From Bacteroidota bacterium (GTDB lineage Bacteria > Bacteroidota > Bacteroidia > Chitinophagales > Chitinophagaceae): DNA of 64,000 bases. The notes beneath the pieces are model-generated. The model saw only the letters and a program-made list of their open reading frames with translations. It was not told the origin of the DNA and ran no database searches. The position numbers and the translations under genes are program-made. The stretch is taken from assembly GCA_018267965.1 (NCBI GenBank), contig JAFDXK010000002.1:861234-925233 (forward strand). The letters run 5' to 3'. Shown one piece after another: positions 1-8,442 of the stretch. The stretch's first letter is position 1. Each line of letters starts with the position of its first letter.

Positions 1-1988
1 ACAACCAGGTAGTTGAGTTTACTGCTGACGCCACCTAATATGCTTCCACCTTTTTCTTCTACGAGTGCTTCTGCATCGCTACGTTTAAATCGACTGAGTG
101 TGCCTGTAAACAAGAATGTTTTGCCAGCTAATTCTCCACTGGCAGGTGCTGCTTTTTTTTGATTGGTAAGGTTTACCCCTGCTTGTTCCAGCAAGTCTAT
201 CATGTGCCTGTTTTCAGGAGTATGAAAAAAGTGCATGACCGTTGCTGCTACTTTAGGACCCACATCTTCAAGCGCTAAAAGCATCTCTTCGGTATAGTCA
301 TATAAATCGCGGATATGGTCTACAGCATTGGCCAGTGTTTTTGCCATGGTTTCGCCTACATGACGTATGCCCAAACCATATATCACACGATTAAGGGGTT
401 GTTGTTTAGAATTATCAATCGCAGTTTGCAGATTCGTTATTGATTTAGAACCAAACCCGCCAAGCTTGGCCACTTCTTCCCAATTGATGGTATATATTCC
501 CGGTATGTTTTTAAGTAATCCCAACTCATAAAACTTACGCACATTGGCATCGCCCATATTGCGTATATCCATAGCATCTTTGCTGGCAAAGTGTATGATA
601 CGCTCTACTACTTGCGCAGGGCAACTGATGTTGATACAGCGCCATACCGCCTCTTCTTCCGGCTTTTCTAAGGCTTCATTACAGATAGGGCAGTGCGTAG
701 GGAATACAATATCTTCTTCAGTGCCATTACGTAATTCGCTGAGTGGTTTAACAATGTACGGTATCACATCCCCGGCTCGTTCTACTAACACTGTATCACC
801 AATATGAAGGTCTTTTTCACGCACTACGTCTTCATTGAACAACGATATAGAACTAACCGTTACGCCACCTATAGGCACCGGTTCAATTTTAGCTACAGGT
901 GTTACAGAGCCCGTACGCCCCACCTGGAACTCTACACGCAACAACTTACTGGTAGCTTGCCTTGCCTTGAATTTATAAGCTACAGCCCATCGCGGGTGGT
1001 GGCTGGTCATACCCATCTTGTCCTGCATATCAAAACTGTTCACTTTGATAACAAGCCCGTCTACTTCGTATGCAAGGTCATCACGATGTTGTTCAAATTC
1101 AGCACAATAATTAATTACATCGTTGATGTTGTTAAATCTTTTCATCTCCTTTACAGGAGTAGGGAAACCGAGTTGATATAGCCAGTTCAATGAATCGTAG
1201 TGTGTATGAAGCATATCCGGCGTGCCATCACTAGTATAATAGCTGATATGGTACAGAATAGCTGATAGTTTACGTTTACTTACTTCTTTTGGGTCCAGTA
1301 TGCGTAGAGTGCCGGATGCAGCGTTGCGTGGATTGGCTAATGGTGCTAATCCTTCCGCAGCACGTTGTGCATTGTATTCTGCAAACACATCTTTATGTAT
1401 CACTACCTCACCACGAATCTCTATCTGGTTCACATTGCTTTTGGCAAATGCTGCAGATAAAGGAATAGAACGTATTTGCCTGATGTTAGTTGTTATTTCT
1501 TCGCCCATTACACCGTCACCACGAGTAGCACCACGTACCAACGTTCCATTCTCATATATCAATGAGATACTTGCGCCATCATATTTAGGCTCTACGCAAT
1601 ATTCAATATTCTCTGTGCCTGCAAATTCTTTACATTTTCTGTCCCAGTCTAATAAATCATCTGCATTGTATGTATTATCTAGGCTCAGCATAGGTACCAG
1701 GTGGCTTACCGTCGGGAAACGTTCACTCAATCCTTTTGCTACACGTTGGGTAGGAGAGTCGGCAGATACATGTTCGGGATATTGACCTTCTAAATGAGTT
1801 AACTTTTTAAATAGAGTATCGTATTCAAAATCAGCCAGCACAGGTTCGCTTTGTACGTAGTATTTCCAATCAGCATAATTAATTACCTCGCGCAATTGCT
1901 GAATGGTTTCTTCAAGATTACTGCTGTCTGCACTCAATAGTGTCTTTGCCTGTTGGTATAAACGCTGTTCGTCCTGTGCCGTATACAT
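1..1988 (-). CDS. ligA: NAD-dependent DNA ligase LigA, 3' end beyond the window
   Basis: It seals nicks in duplex DNA using NAD+ during replication and repair. The reading frame starts at an ATG at 1988 and stays open to position 1, about 662 codons of an enzyme usually near 670-700 residues, so only the extreme C-terminus is missing. The adenylation motif EPKYDGASISL is present with the nucleophilic lysine at residue 135. The zinc-finger cysteines (CPIC and CINISCPAQ), the helix-hairpin-helix segment and the start of the BRCT domain (LFTGTLSRF and GGSILGGVSSKLNYLV) follow in the usual order. It lies 27 bp downstream of the YciO-type gene on the same strand and is probably the last gene of the pnuC-led operon. 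The assignment is secure. Confidence 0.97.
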   Translation of the reverse strand, partial: MYTAQDEQRLYQQAKTLLSADSSNLEETIQQLREVINYADWKYYVQSEPVLADFEYDTLFKKLTHLEGQYPEHVSADSPTQRVAKGLSERFPTVSHLVPMLSLDNTYNADDLLDWDRKCKEFAGTENIEYCVEPKYDGASISLIYENGTLVRGATRGDGVMGEEITTNIRQIRSIPLSAAFAKSNVNQIEIRGEVVIHKDVFAEYNAQRAAEGLAPLANPRNAASGTLRILDPKEVSKRKLSAILYHISYYTSDGTPDMLHTHYDSLNWLYQLGFPTPVKEMKRFNNINDVINYCAEFEQHRDDLAYEVDGLVIKVNSFDMQDKMGMTSHHPRWAVAYKFKARQATSKLLRVEFQVGRTGSVTPVAKIEPVPIGGVTVSSISLFNEDVVREKDLHIGDTVLVERAGDVIPYIVKPLSELRNGTEEDIVFPTHCPICNEALEKPEEEAVWRCINISCPAQVVERIIHFASKDAMDIRNMGDANVRKFYELGLLKNIPGIYTINWEEVAKLGGFGSKSITNLQTAIDNSKQQPLNRVIYGLGIRHVGETMAKTLANAVDHIRDLYDYTEEMLLALEDVGPKVAATVMHFFHTPENRHMIDLLEQAGVNLTNQKKAAPASGELAGKTFLFTGTLSRFKRSDAEALVEEKGGSILGGVSSKLNYLV

Positions 1989-2015
1989 AGGACAAAGAAA
2001 GTTGGTATAAAGGAA

Positions 2016-2636
2016 TTACCCAAAGATTTTTTCCCATTCACCTGCACCTTCACGTATCAGTTCAGGTTCCCCTGACGTGCAGTCGATAACTGTAGATGGT
2101 ACAATACTGCCAATACCGCTGTCAATAACGATGTCTACCTTATCCTCAAATATTTCGTGCATGATGAGAGGGTCAGTATAATATTCAACTTCATCATCCA
2201 TGGGCAATGATACACTCATAATAGGGTTACCTAATTGCTTCACGAGTTCATGACATACTTTATTGTCAGGCACACGTATACCCACTGTATCTTTTTTTGT
2301 CTTTAGCATCTTAGGTACCAGCTTGCTGGCTTCAAGGATAAATGTATAAGGACCGGGGAGGCTCTTTTTCAACAAGCGAAATATCGGAGTATCGATGCTT
2401 TTGGCATAATCACTGATGTGGCTCAGGTCGCTGCATACAAAAGAAAATTGTGCTTTTTTCGGATCGATATTTTTGATTCGACAAATGCGTTCTATTGCCT
2501 CAACATTATATATATCGCAGCCTAAACCGTAAATCGTGTCTGTTGGATAAATAATAACCCCGCCATTATGCAGGCAGTCTACAACAGTCTTGATATTTCT
2601 TTGCTGCGGATCTTTGGGGTGAATTGATAATAACAT
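2016..2636 (-). CDS. YciO-type Sua5/YrdC/TsaC superfamily protein
   Basis: A 206-residue single-domain member of the Sua5/YrdC fold, which in TsaC makes threonylcarbamoyl-AMP for the tRNA t6A modification. The N-terminal IHPKDPQQRNI and VIIYPTDTIYGLGCDI, and the later SLPGPYTFIL, GIRVPDN and PSTVIDC, are closest in my memory to YciO rather than to TsaC. The SxN motif of TsaC is replaced by MSVSL, as in YciO. It sits 20 bp after the nadR-type kinase and 27 bp before ligA, all on the minus strand. It may be the only t6A synthase homologue in this window, but I cannot say whether the genome has another. Fold certain, exact reaction uncertain. Confidence 0.85.
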   Translation of the reverse strand: MLLSIHPKDPQQRNIKTVVDCLHNGGVIIYPTDTIYGLGCDIYNVEAIERICRIKNIDPKKAQFSFVCSDLSHISDYAKSIDTPIFRLLKKSLPGPYTFILEASKLVPKMLKTKKDTVGIRVPDNKVCHELVKQLGNPIMSVSLPMDDEVEYYTDPLIMHEIFEDKVDIVIDSGIGSIVPSTVIDCTSGEPELIREGAGEWEKIFG

Positions 2637-2656
2637 AACCTGTATGTAAATATAAG

Positions 2657-3193
2657 TTATAACAACAAATGAACTGCATTTGTTGCAAGCTCTAATCGTT
2701 CTTTTTCATTCCCCTTAACAGACGCCCATGGTACCCCTGATTGAATAACTATATCCCTGTACAGATTATAAAAATATGCTCTCTCATGCGGCAAGGGATG
2801 CTCCCTTAGGGGGTCTTCCTGCCAGGGGATATCAATATTGGTAAGCAAGTACAGATCATATCTGCGTTTTGCTATCTCTTCCAATATCCATTTGTGGCAT
2901 CTGCCGTAACTGGCTTCACTCCATACCTTCAACACATATAAGTCTGTATCACAAACAAGATATTTGTTTGCACGGACAGCATACTCGTTTTCAGACTCAA
3001 TCTGTCCTTTCGCTATAGCAAGTAAATCAACTTCAGTATAGTTGTGTCCAAGTGTTTCTAAATAGCCACGGGCATATTCAGGCACCCAAACGGTATGCAA
3101 AGCATTAGCAAGTTGTTCACTCAATGTGCTTTTGCCTGTTGATTCAGGACCAATCACCACTATTTTTTTGAGCTCATTCAACCCGGGCACCAT
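2657..3193 (-). CDS. nadR: Nicotinamide riboside kinase (NadR C-terminal-type ATPase)
   Basis: A 178-residue stand-alone version of the kinase domain of NadR, predicted to phosphorylate nicotinamide riboside to NMN in the cytoplasm. The Walker A loop GPESTGKST lies at residues 15-23, followed by VPEYARGYLE and a conserved CDTDLYV segment. There is no N-terminal DNA-binding or adenylyltransferase domain. The gene overlaps the end of the PAP2 phosphatase gene by 20 bp and shares its operon with PnuC. That pairing is the classical PnuC-NadR route in which the kinase traps imported nicotinamide riboside. The close overlaps suggest translational coupling. Confidence 0.9.
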   Translation of the reverse strand: MVPGLNELKKIVVIGPESTGKSTLSEQLANALHTVWVPEYARGYLETLGHNYTEVDLLAIAKGQIESENEYAVRANKYLVCDTDLYVLKVWSEASYGRCHKWILEEIAKRRYDLYLLTNIDIPWQEDPLREHPLPHERAYFYNLYRDIVIQSGVPWASVKGNEKERLELATNAVHLLL

Positions 3194-3803
3194 TTGCCTG
3201 TTTAGTTTTTCGTTTCAAAAGCCATTGTTGTCCTTTGTATGCTATAAATGCAGACCCTGCACCTACCACAGCACCTACCAATACATCACTGGGGTAATGC
3301 ACGCCAAGATACAGCCGTGAATAACCCACTGCTCCTGCCCATAAATATGCAGGAGCTATCACATACCATTTAGGGTATTGCAAGCTGATGGATGTGGCAG
3401 CCGAAAAAGCAAAGCTGGTATGTCCTGAAGGCATAGAGTTACTGGTGTAGTACTCATAGGGAACAATGTCCGGGTGGTCTATGAATGGCCTGTTCCTGTT
3501 AACAGTGTGTTTGATACCATAAGTAACAACAGTATTGATACCTATACCCGCTAAAGTCTGAATCCCATTATACAATGCTTGTTTATCGTGTCTGGCAAAA
3601 CCATATATCAATTCTCCTGCTGGTATGCAAAATCCAACAGCATAATGTGTATTACTGATACCCTTCATTATACCATCTGCATTGCGGGATTGATTGCTGT
3701 GTATGCTGCGAAGCCAGTTAATATCTGTTTGCGCAAATGATAGGTTGACAAATAATAACAATGTCAGGAGGCAAGCTGCTGTTCGCGATACAATTTTTTC
3801 CAT
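3174..3803 (-). CDS. Secreted or membrane PAP2-superfamily phosphatase
   Basis: A 209-residue phosphatidic-acid-phosphatase type 2 protein with an N-terminal signal sequence (LLTLLLFVNLSFAQ). The three catalytic motifs are complete: KHTVNRNRP (KX6RP), SMPSGHTSF (PSGH) and SRLYLGVHYPSD (SRX5HX3D). The signal peptide and several hydrophobic helices place the active site in the periplasm or outer leaflet. Family members act on lipid phosphates such as undecaprenyl diphosphate or lipid A. Here the gene is wedged between pnuC (40 bp overlap) and the nicotinamide riboside kinase gene (20 bp overlap), which raises the possibility that it dephosphorylates a nucleotide precursor before uptake. That role is my inference only. 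Confidence 0.9.
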   Translation of the reverse strand: MEKIVSRTAACLLTLLLFVNLSFAQTDINWLRSIHSNQSRNADGIMKGISNTHYAVGFCIPAGELIYGFARHDKQALYNGIQTLAGIGINTVVTYGIKHTVNRNRPFIDHPDIVPYEYYTSNSMPSGHTSFAFSAATSISLQYPKWYVIAPAYLWAGAVGYSRLYLGVHYPSDVLVGAVVGAGSAFIAYKGQQWLLKRKTKQANGARVE

Positions 3804-4381
3804 CTGAAGTAACCGAAGATAGCAACAATAAAAAGAAATAGCGTAAGGCAGGCTGTAAGTGGTAATTGTTTGTATACCAAAAGAGGTATGGCAAAAATGT
3901 TCGACAGGTTCAGCAACAGCCAGTTCTCAATTTTTCGTTTAGCCAGTAACCACATACCCGCCCATGCGGTTGCAGATACCCAGCTATCCCAAACAGGAAC
4001 AGTAGAGGATGTGAAACGGTGTAATATGATATATGTTATAAGCCATCCAACGCCAACTATAGCAATGGTAGTGCTCCAGTCTTTTTTGTTGTTGTGAGTT
4101 ACCGGTAATGGCGGTTCATTTTTTCTTTTTATCCAATGATACCAACCATAAACACTCATAACAAGATAATATACATTCAAGCCTGATTCGGCATAGAGCC
4201 CCGCATCGGACATTATATATATATATATTATTGTGCTGATGATACCTGTGGGATATAGTAAAACATTATTGCGTTGAGCAAGCAATACTTCGGCTACGCC
4301 CATAATAACAGCTATCCATTCTAATCGAGGTGTTTTCTGCACCTGCTGCGTAAATAAACTAAGCCAGTCCTGATTGTTCAT
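3764..4381 (-). CDS. pnuC: PnuC-family nicotinamide riboside transporter
   Basis: A roughly 205-residue polytopic membrane protein of the PnuC/SWEET-like family, which imports nicotinamide riboside or, in some relatives, thiamine. The hallmarks are EVLLAQRNNVLLYPTGI near the N-terminus, SVYGWYHWIKR in the middle and the later ENWLLLNLSNI. I chose the ATG at 4381. An upstream in-frame TTG at 4390 lies inside a promoter-like box and is less likely. Co-transcription with a NadR-type kinase favours nicotinamide riboside over thiamine, and I saw no thiamine-pyrophosphate riboswitch upstream. Its 3' end overlaps the PAP2 gene by 40 bp. Confidence 0.9.
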   Translation of the reverse strand: MNNQDWLSLFTQQVQKTPRLEWIAVIMGVAEVLLAQRNNVLLYPTGIISTIIYIYIMSDAGLYAESGLNVYYLVMSVYGWYHWIKRKNEPPLPVTHNNKKDWSTTIAIVGVGWLITYIILHRFTSSTVPVWDSWVSATAWAGMWLLAKRKIENWLLLNLSNIFAIPLLVYKQLPLTACLTLFLFIVAIFGYFRWKKLYREQQLAS

Positions 4382-4387
4382 GCGTTG

Positions 4388-4395
4388 CAAATGTA
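4388..4395 (-). promoter_or_regulatory. Bacteroidota -7 promoter box for the pnuC operon
   Basis: TACATTTG on the minus strand matches the TAnnTTTG consensus and ends 6 bp before the ATG at 4381. A start site 4-6 bp downstream of the box would give an almost leaderless mRNA. Confidence 0.55.
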
Positions 4396-4493
4396 TAAAA
4401 GCAACTCATGCCATCTATTGAATGAAAAATGTATATGAATGTATTTTTGGAAAATCCGAGTGAAAACCTATTTTTGCAATCCCAAAACGGGAA

Positions 4494-4566
4494 GGTGCGG
4501 TAGCTCAGTTGGTAGAGCAAAGGACTGAAAATCCTTGTGTCGGGGGTTCAATTCCCTCCCGCACCA
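4494..4566 (+). tRNA. tRNA-Phe (GAA)
   Basis: A complete cloverleaf can be folded. The acceptor stem GGTGCGG pairs with CCGCACC, the D arm is GCTCAGTTGGTAGAGC, the anticodon stem AGGA/TCCT holds the loop with anticodon GAA at 4527-4529, and the T arm is GGGGGTTCAATTCCCTC. The discriminator base is A at 4566 and no CCA end is encoded. It stands alone between divergent transcription units and is followed directly by a terminator. Confidence 0.97.
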
Positions 4567-4573
4567 CACTCAA

Positions 4574-4604
4574 AAAAAGCCTCGAAATTTTTCGGGGCTT
4601 TTTT
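4574..4604 (+). terminator. Intrinsic terminator after tRNA-Phe
   Basis: An 11-bp stem with one G-T wobble (AAGCCTCGAAA against TTTCGGGGCTT) is followed by a run of T. It sits 8 bp past the tRNA 3' end. Confidence 0.85.
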
Positions 4605-4655
4605 ATATCATCGTTTTATTGATTCTATGTCCGTACCTTATGATGAATATATCCG

Positions 4656-6314
4656 ATGGTTATGGATAACATACTCAATTCGCTATCAGTAGTTTATAAT
4701 AAATACTCTGCAGAAGATACTGCAACAAAACAGAGGTTGTTACTTGGCCTTGAAGAAACTATAAAGTTCAGTACAAAGCAGTTGTTGCGTTATCACGATT
4801 ATCTTTTGTTTTTACTGGCATATCCTGATGATAAAAGCATCCTCAAACTTGCCACCGCTGAGTTAGAGCGATTAACATCTCTTATTTCCGGTTATAGTGA
4901 TAACAACAAAGCGAGACTATCTGGTAGTGGATTGCCCTATACTACAACTATATGCAGCTACAGTTTTGAGCTAACTAAATGGTTGTCCGAAAGTTTTGGC
5001 AAAGATGTGGATATTGATTCTTCAGGTGCTGACAAATTTGCTATAAGAGAAACTATGCGTTTGTTTTTTCCTGAACCTGAATACTGGCAAACTACACAGG
5101 ATGAATTGTCGATAGAGCGAAGAATTCGATTATTAAAAGGGAAAAACAATAACAGCAATAATCTGGTATGGCTACTGAAGCAGTTATCCGGTGTCGAAAA
5201 TGCAAACTTGATGCAAGAATATTTATTTGCCAATCTTAAACTGTTCGTCAAATGGCAAATACAGAAAGAAAATTCCCGCAGCTATTTAAGGGCGTTAGAC
5301 GCTCCTGTTTACTATCATGACGACTTAATTAAAAAATCTGATGCTGAAGCTATTATTGAAAAAACCTTGCCTAAGCCAAGGTTTTTAAGTCGTGAAGAGC
5401 AGTTACAGTTATGCAATGCTGCAAAGGCTTCATTGGCATTGTTATACAGGGAAACTGACCCGGTAACATATGCCAACCCGAAAGAGGTTGTGTATTTTGA
5501 ATTAGAAAGAGGAATAAGCATAGCGCTATATGGTATGAAAACTGGAAAGAGATTTTCTATGGAATCATACGTTGGTTATATGGCTTTTAAGAATGGACTG
5601 CCTGTTGCTTACGGAGGAGGCTGGATGTTAGGTGGTCGCTGTAAAATAGGAGTGAATATATATGAGCCATACAGAGGAGGGGAGTCTGCTTATGTATTTT
5701 CCCAGATAATAAGAGCTTACAGGCAATATTTTGGTATGGAACGCTTCGTTGTGAAGCCATATCAATATGGGAAGGGTAATCCCGAGGGCATTAAGAGCGG
5801 AGCATACTGGTTTTATTATAAGTTGGGATTCCGTTCTGTAGAGAAAGAAATAGCAACGATTGCCAAGAACGAATGGGACAAAATAACTAGTCAAAAAGGC
5901 TACAGAACTTCTGAAAAAAAATTGAAACAACTTACCGGTTGTAACATAGAACTATCATTAAACGATAATTCAAAACCGGGTTATGATGCAAGTAATATCA
6001 GCATGGCTGTTACAAACATGATAAATGAGCGATATGCAGGAGACAGACAAATTGCAACTAGTCAATGTGTTAGTAATATAAAACGAGTTTTATCATTGAA
6101 TACTCGAATGAATGAAATACAGATAATGCACTGCAAACAAATGTCTCTATGGTTTTCGCTTATTTCAGATTTGGACAACTGGTCAACTTCAGATAAAAAC
6201 AAACTTAAAGATCTGATTTTTCTGAAAGCTGGTGACAATGAACGTAATTATATTTTAAAGCTGAAGGCCCATAAAAAGCTCTGGGCAAGTATCCAAGAGG
6301 TTATTAAGTCATGA
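4656..6314 (+). CDS. Uncharacterised protein with a GNAT-like C-terminal region
   Basis: A 552-residue cytoplasmic protein that I cannot assign to a named family. The N-terminal half is helical and without clear motifs. From about residue 300 there is a GNAT-like segment: GYMAFKNGLPVAYGGGW, GVNIYEPYRGGESAYVF, an arginine-rich helix, then GIKSGAYWFYYKLGFRS, which resembles the C-terminal strand-helix signature of N-acetyltransferases. No signal peptide or membrane span is visible. It stands alone between the tRNA terminator and an FMN reductase gene. A second in-frame ATG lies at 4662. Function is open; amino-group acylation of a protein or small molecule is the best guess. Confidence 0.75.
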   Translation: MVMDNILNSLSVVYNKYSAEDTATKQRLLLGLEETIKFSTKQLLRYHDYLLFLLAYPDDKSILKLATAELERLTSLISGYSDNNKARLSGSGLPYTTTICSYSFELTKWLSESFGKDVDIDSSGADKFAIRETMRLFFPEPEYWQTTQDELSIERRIRLLKGKNNNSNNLVWLLKQLSGVENANLMQEYLFANLKLFVKWQIQKENSRSYLRALDAPVYYHDDLIKKSDAEAIIEKTLPKPRFLSREEQLQLCNAAKASLALLYRETDPVTYANPKEVVYFELERGISIALYGMKTGKRFSMESYVGYMAFKNGLPVAYGGGWMLGGRCKIGVNIYEPYRGGESAYVFSQIIRAYRQYFGMERFVVKPYQYGKGNPEGIKSGAYWFYYKLGFRSVEKEIATIAKNEWDKITSQKGYRTSEKKLKQLTGCNIELSLNDNSKPGYDASNISMAVTNMINERYAGDRQIATSQCVSNIKRVLSLNTRMNEIQIMHCKQMSLWFSLISDLDNWSTSDKNKLKDLIFLKAGDNERNYILKLKAHKKLWASIQEVIKS

Positions 6315-6402
6315 TAAACTTTTATGAAACGCTATATGAAATAGTTATTTAGGTATTGATGCAATTATTTTTGATTGTCCGAAAAACAATGAAAATTGCA
6401 CT

Positions 6403-6936
6403 ATGCCAAACATCATAGCCATATCAGGTAGTCTGAAAAGCAACTCATCTAATACACGCATACTAAAGGCAGCAATGCAATTAGCGCCAGAGGAAATGCT
6501 GATTGAATTATATGAAGGCATTGGCAACCTACCGCATTTCAATCCTGATATTGATGGAGATAAATCGCCTGAAGTTGTAAAGCAATATCGTGAGATAATC
6601 AAAAATGCAGATGGCGTTTTGATTTGTACTCCGGAATATGCATTTGGAATGCCGGGAGTATTGAAAAATGCACTTGATTGGTTGGTAGCATCCGGAGAAT
6701 TCATGAACAAACCTACAATGGCTATCAGTGCTTCTCCATTAGTATCCGGTGGCAATAAAGCACATGCATCGTTGGTGCTAACACTCAAAACTATATCTGC
6801 TGATGTAGTAGATGATGCCTCATTGAATATAGGAGCTGTAGCTACAAAACTGGATGCAGAAGGTAATCTCGCAGATGATGAAACTATAAATCAGATAAAG
6901 AAAGCACTAATTGTTTTTAAAGAAAGTATTAATTAA
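6403..6936 (+). CDS. NADPH-dependent FMN reductase family protein
   Basis: A 177-residue flavodoxin-fold oxidoreductase. The FMN phosphate-binding loop is near the start (ISGSLKSNSSNTRIL), and the family signature PEYAFGMPGVLKNALDWL lies about mid-protein. Relatives include the ChrR/YieF quinone and chromate reductases and azoreductase-like enzymes, which use NAD(P)H to reduce quinones, metals or flavin. The usual N-G in the PEYNGS-type motif is A-F here, so the substrate pocket may differ. It is monocistronic. Its last 4 bp overlap the end of the convergent cytochrome-like gene. Confidence 0.88.
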   Translation: MPNIIAISGSLKSNSSNTRILKAAMQLAPEEMLIELYEGIGNLPHFNPDIDGDKSPEVVKQYREIIKNADGVLICTPEYAFGMPGVLKNALDWLVASGEFMNKPTMAISASPLVSGGNKAHASLVLTLKTISADVVDDASLNIGAVATKLDAEGNLADDETINQIKKALIVFKESIN

Positions 6937-7604
6937 TTGTTGAGCATTCCTGCAGAAACCCACTTTTCAATTTGTCTTATCTGGCATGTAGATAAATGTA
7001 AACCACTATTGGGCATACCAGGATAGCCTGTTTCATAGTTAATGCATTTGATAAGATTTCTGCTTTGTACAGCACCCTTTATTTCGGAATATGAGGTTAA
7101 TAGCAAATTGCCCTGCGGAGCGCTACCTGAATGACAACCGGTGCAATATTTGTTTACTATTGGCTGAACACCTGCACTAAAAACATAGTTATCAGAATCA
7201 CATAGAGGGGTACAATTATTGTCCTTTATTGCACCTTTAACTATCCAGCGTTTGATGAGTGTTATTTGTTCTTCTGTTAAATTGTCGGCTCCTTTAGGCA
7301 TCATTTCTTCTGTGGTGCCTGTTACAGACATGTAAATACGGCTTGCCGCATAGTTGCCGGGTACTATGCCCTTTTTAATAATATTATCATAGCTGTCTAA
7401 AATATAGCCTTTTTTATGTGTGCCCGCATCATGACAACCACTCTTTGCACATTGAGAAATAAATATGGGAAGAAGGTCTCTGTCAAAACATAACGCAGAG
7501 TCACCGGTACGTTCAGAAACAGGTAATACATAGGGTTGATGTTCGCAGGCTGAAAATAGAGCAATACCACAGATGAAACCTATTAATAAACCGGTTTTTA
7601 GCAT
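6933..7604 (-). CDS. Cytochrome c-like lipoprotein with two heme-binding motifs
   Basis: A 223-residue predicted lipoprotein (signal peptide ending ALFSAC, lipidated Cys20). It has two similar halves, each opening with a heme-attachment-like motif: CAKSGCH at 52-58, a CX4CH variant, and CTGCH at 154-158, a normal CXXCH. Possible distal methionine ligands lie in EEMMPKGAD and GYPGMPNSG. Related domains occur in planctomycete and Bacteroidota cytochrome-like proteins. A periplasmic electron-transfer or metal-binding role is inferred. No cytochrome maturation or partner oxidase gene is adjacent, so function is open. Whether the first, CX4CH motif is hemylated cannot be decided from sequence. Confidence 0.8.
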   Translation of the reverse strand: MLKTGLLIGFICGIALFSACEHQPYVLPVSERTGDSALCFDRDLLPIFISQCAKSGCHDAGTHKKGYILDSYDNIIKKGIVPGNYAASRIYMSVTGTTEEMMPKGADNLTEEQITLIKRWIVKGAIKDNNCTPLCDSDNYVFSAGVQPIVNKYCTGCHSGSAPQGNLLLTSYSEIKGAVQSRNLIKCINYETGYPGMPNSGLHLSTCQIRQIEKWVSAGMLNN

Positions 7605-7623
7605 GTTTGTCGTTTTGTTCCGA

Positions 7624-7631
7624 CAAAAATA
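7624..7631 (-). promoter_or_regulatory. Bacteroidota -7 promoter box for the cytochrome-like lipoprotein
   Basis: TATTTTTG on the minus strand fits TAnnTTTG and lies 19 bp before the ATG at 7604, a normal distance for a short leader. Confidence 0.5.
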
Positions 7632-7703
7632 GTATTATCCGATAGAATAAATTATGATTGCAATCACAATGAAATCTTAATACTTAGTAACGGATGTAAA
7701 CGC

Positions 7704-8345
7704 ATGCAAATTCTTGATAACAAATTATGGTTTCCTCCTGCTAATGAAGCGTTGGAAGATGGGCTGCTGGCTATTGGCGGTGATTTGAGTTCTGAGAGGT
7801 TGTTGCTGGCATACCGCAATGGTATATTCCCCTGGTTTGATGATGAGATTCCATTATGGTGGTGTCCTGACCCCAGGTTTGTGATATTGCCTGACGAATT
7901 GAAAGTGAGTAAAAGCATGAAACAATTGATAAGACGAAATGCTTTTGATTTCAGGGTAAACACTGCTTTCGAACAGGTAATAATGAATTGTAAAGAAGTG
8001 TACAGGCCCGACCAGCAAGGTACATGGATAACTGATAAAGTTGCAGAAGCCTATATTAAAATGCATAAACTGGGTTATGCTCATAGCGCTGAGGCTTGGT
8101 TGAACGGAGAGTTAGTGGGTGGATTATATGGCATACGTCTGGGCAAGGTTTTTTTCGGAGAGAGTATGTTTACCCATGTAAGTAATGCCAGTAAATATGC
8201 TTTTATCAGGTATTTAGAAAAGCTGAGACAAGAAGATGTACAGCTTGTAGATTGCCAGGTGTATACAGAGCATTTAGAAAGCTTGGGTGCAAGAATGATT
8301 TCTAGAGATGAGTTTTTACAACTGCTGGCGCAGCTGATTTCGTAA
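7704..8345 (+). CDS. aat: Leucyl/phenylalanyl-tRNA-protein transferase
   Basis: This enzyme moves Leu or Phe from an aminoacyl-tRNA to N-terminal Lys or Arg of proteins, marking them for ClpS/ClpAP degradation (N-degron pathway). The 213-residue length is normal. Family signatures are WFPPANEALEDGLLAIGGDL at the N-terminus, YRNGIFPWF, WWCPDPRFV, GTWITDKVAEAYIKMHKLGYAHS, GGLYGIRLGKVFFGESMF and DCQVYTEHLESLGA. The gene is monocistronic and divergent from the cytochrome-like lipoprotein. clpS and clpA are not in this window. Confidence 0.96.
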   Translation: MQILDNKLWFPPANEALEDGLLAIGGDLSSERLLLAYRNGIFPWFDDEIPLWWCPDPRFVILPDELKVSKSMKQLIRRNAFDFRVNTAFEQVIMNCKEVYRPDQQGTWITDKVAEAYIKMHKLGYAHSAEAWLNGELVGGLYGIRLGKVFFGESMFTHVSNASKYAFIRYLEKLRQEDVQLVDCQVYTEHLESLGARMISRDEFLQLLAQLIS

Positions 8346-8397
8346 CTATGACAATTCTATAAAATACACAAGACTTTTATTTTGATTTTATCCATAT

Positions 8398-8405
8398 TAT
8401 ATTTG
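8398..8405 (+). promoter_or_regulatory. Bacteroidota -7 promoter box for the porin/kinase/cyclase operon
   Basis: TATATTTG matches TAnnTTTG and lies 37 bp before the porin ATG, giving a leader of roughly 30 nt. No other box is apparent before the following three genes. Confidence 0.55.
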
Positions 8406-8442
8406 ATTATACTTTTAAAGGGAATTTTCAAATTAAATAAAC

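Noticed and set aside
544..1785. Plus-strand open frames of 87-161 codons
   Set aside because: They lie opposite ligA, whose minus-strand frame is unbroken and matches the family over its length.
4391..4493. Possible thiamine or other riboswitch before pnuC
   Set aside because: The gap is short and AT-rich and shows no conserved riboswitch core; a promoter box abuts the start.
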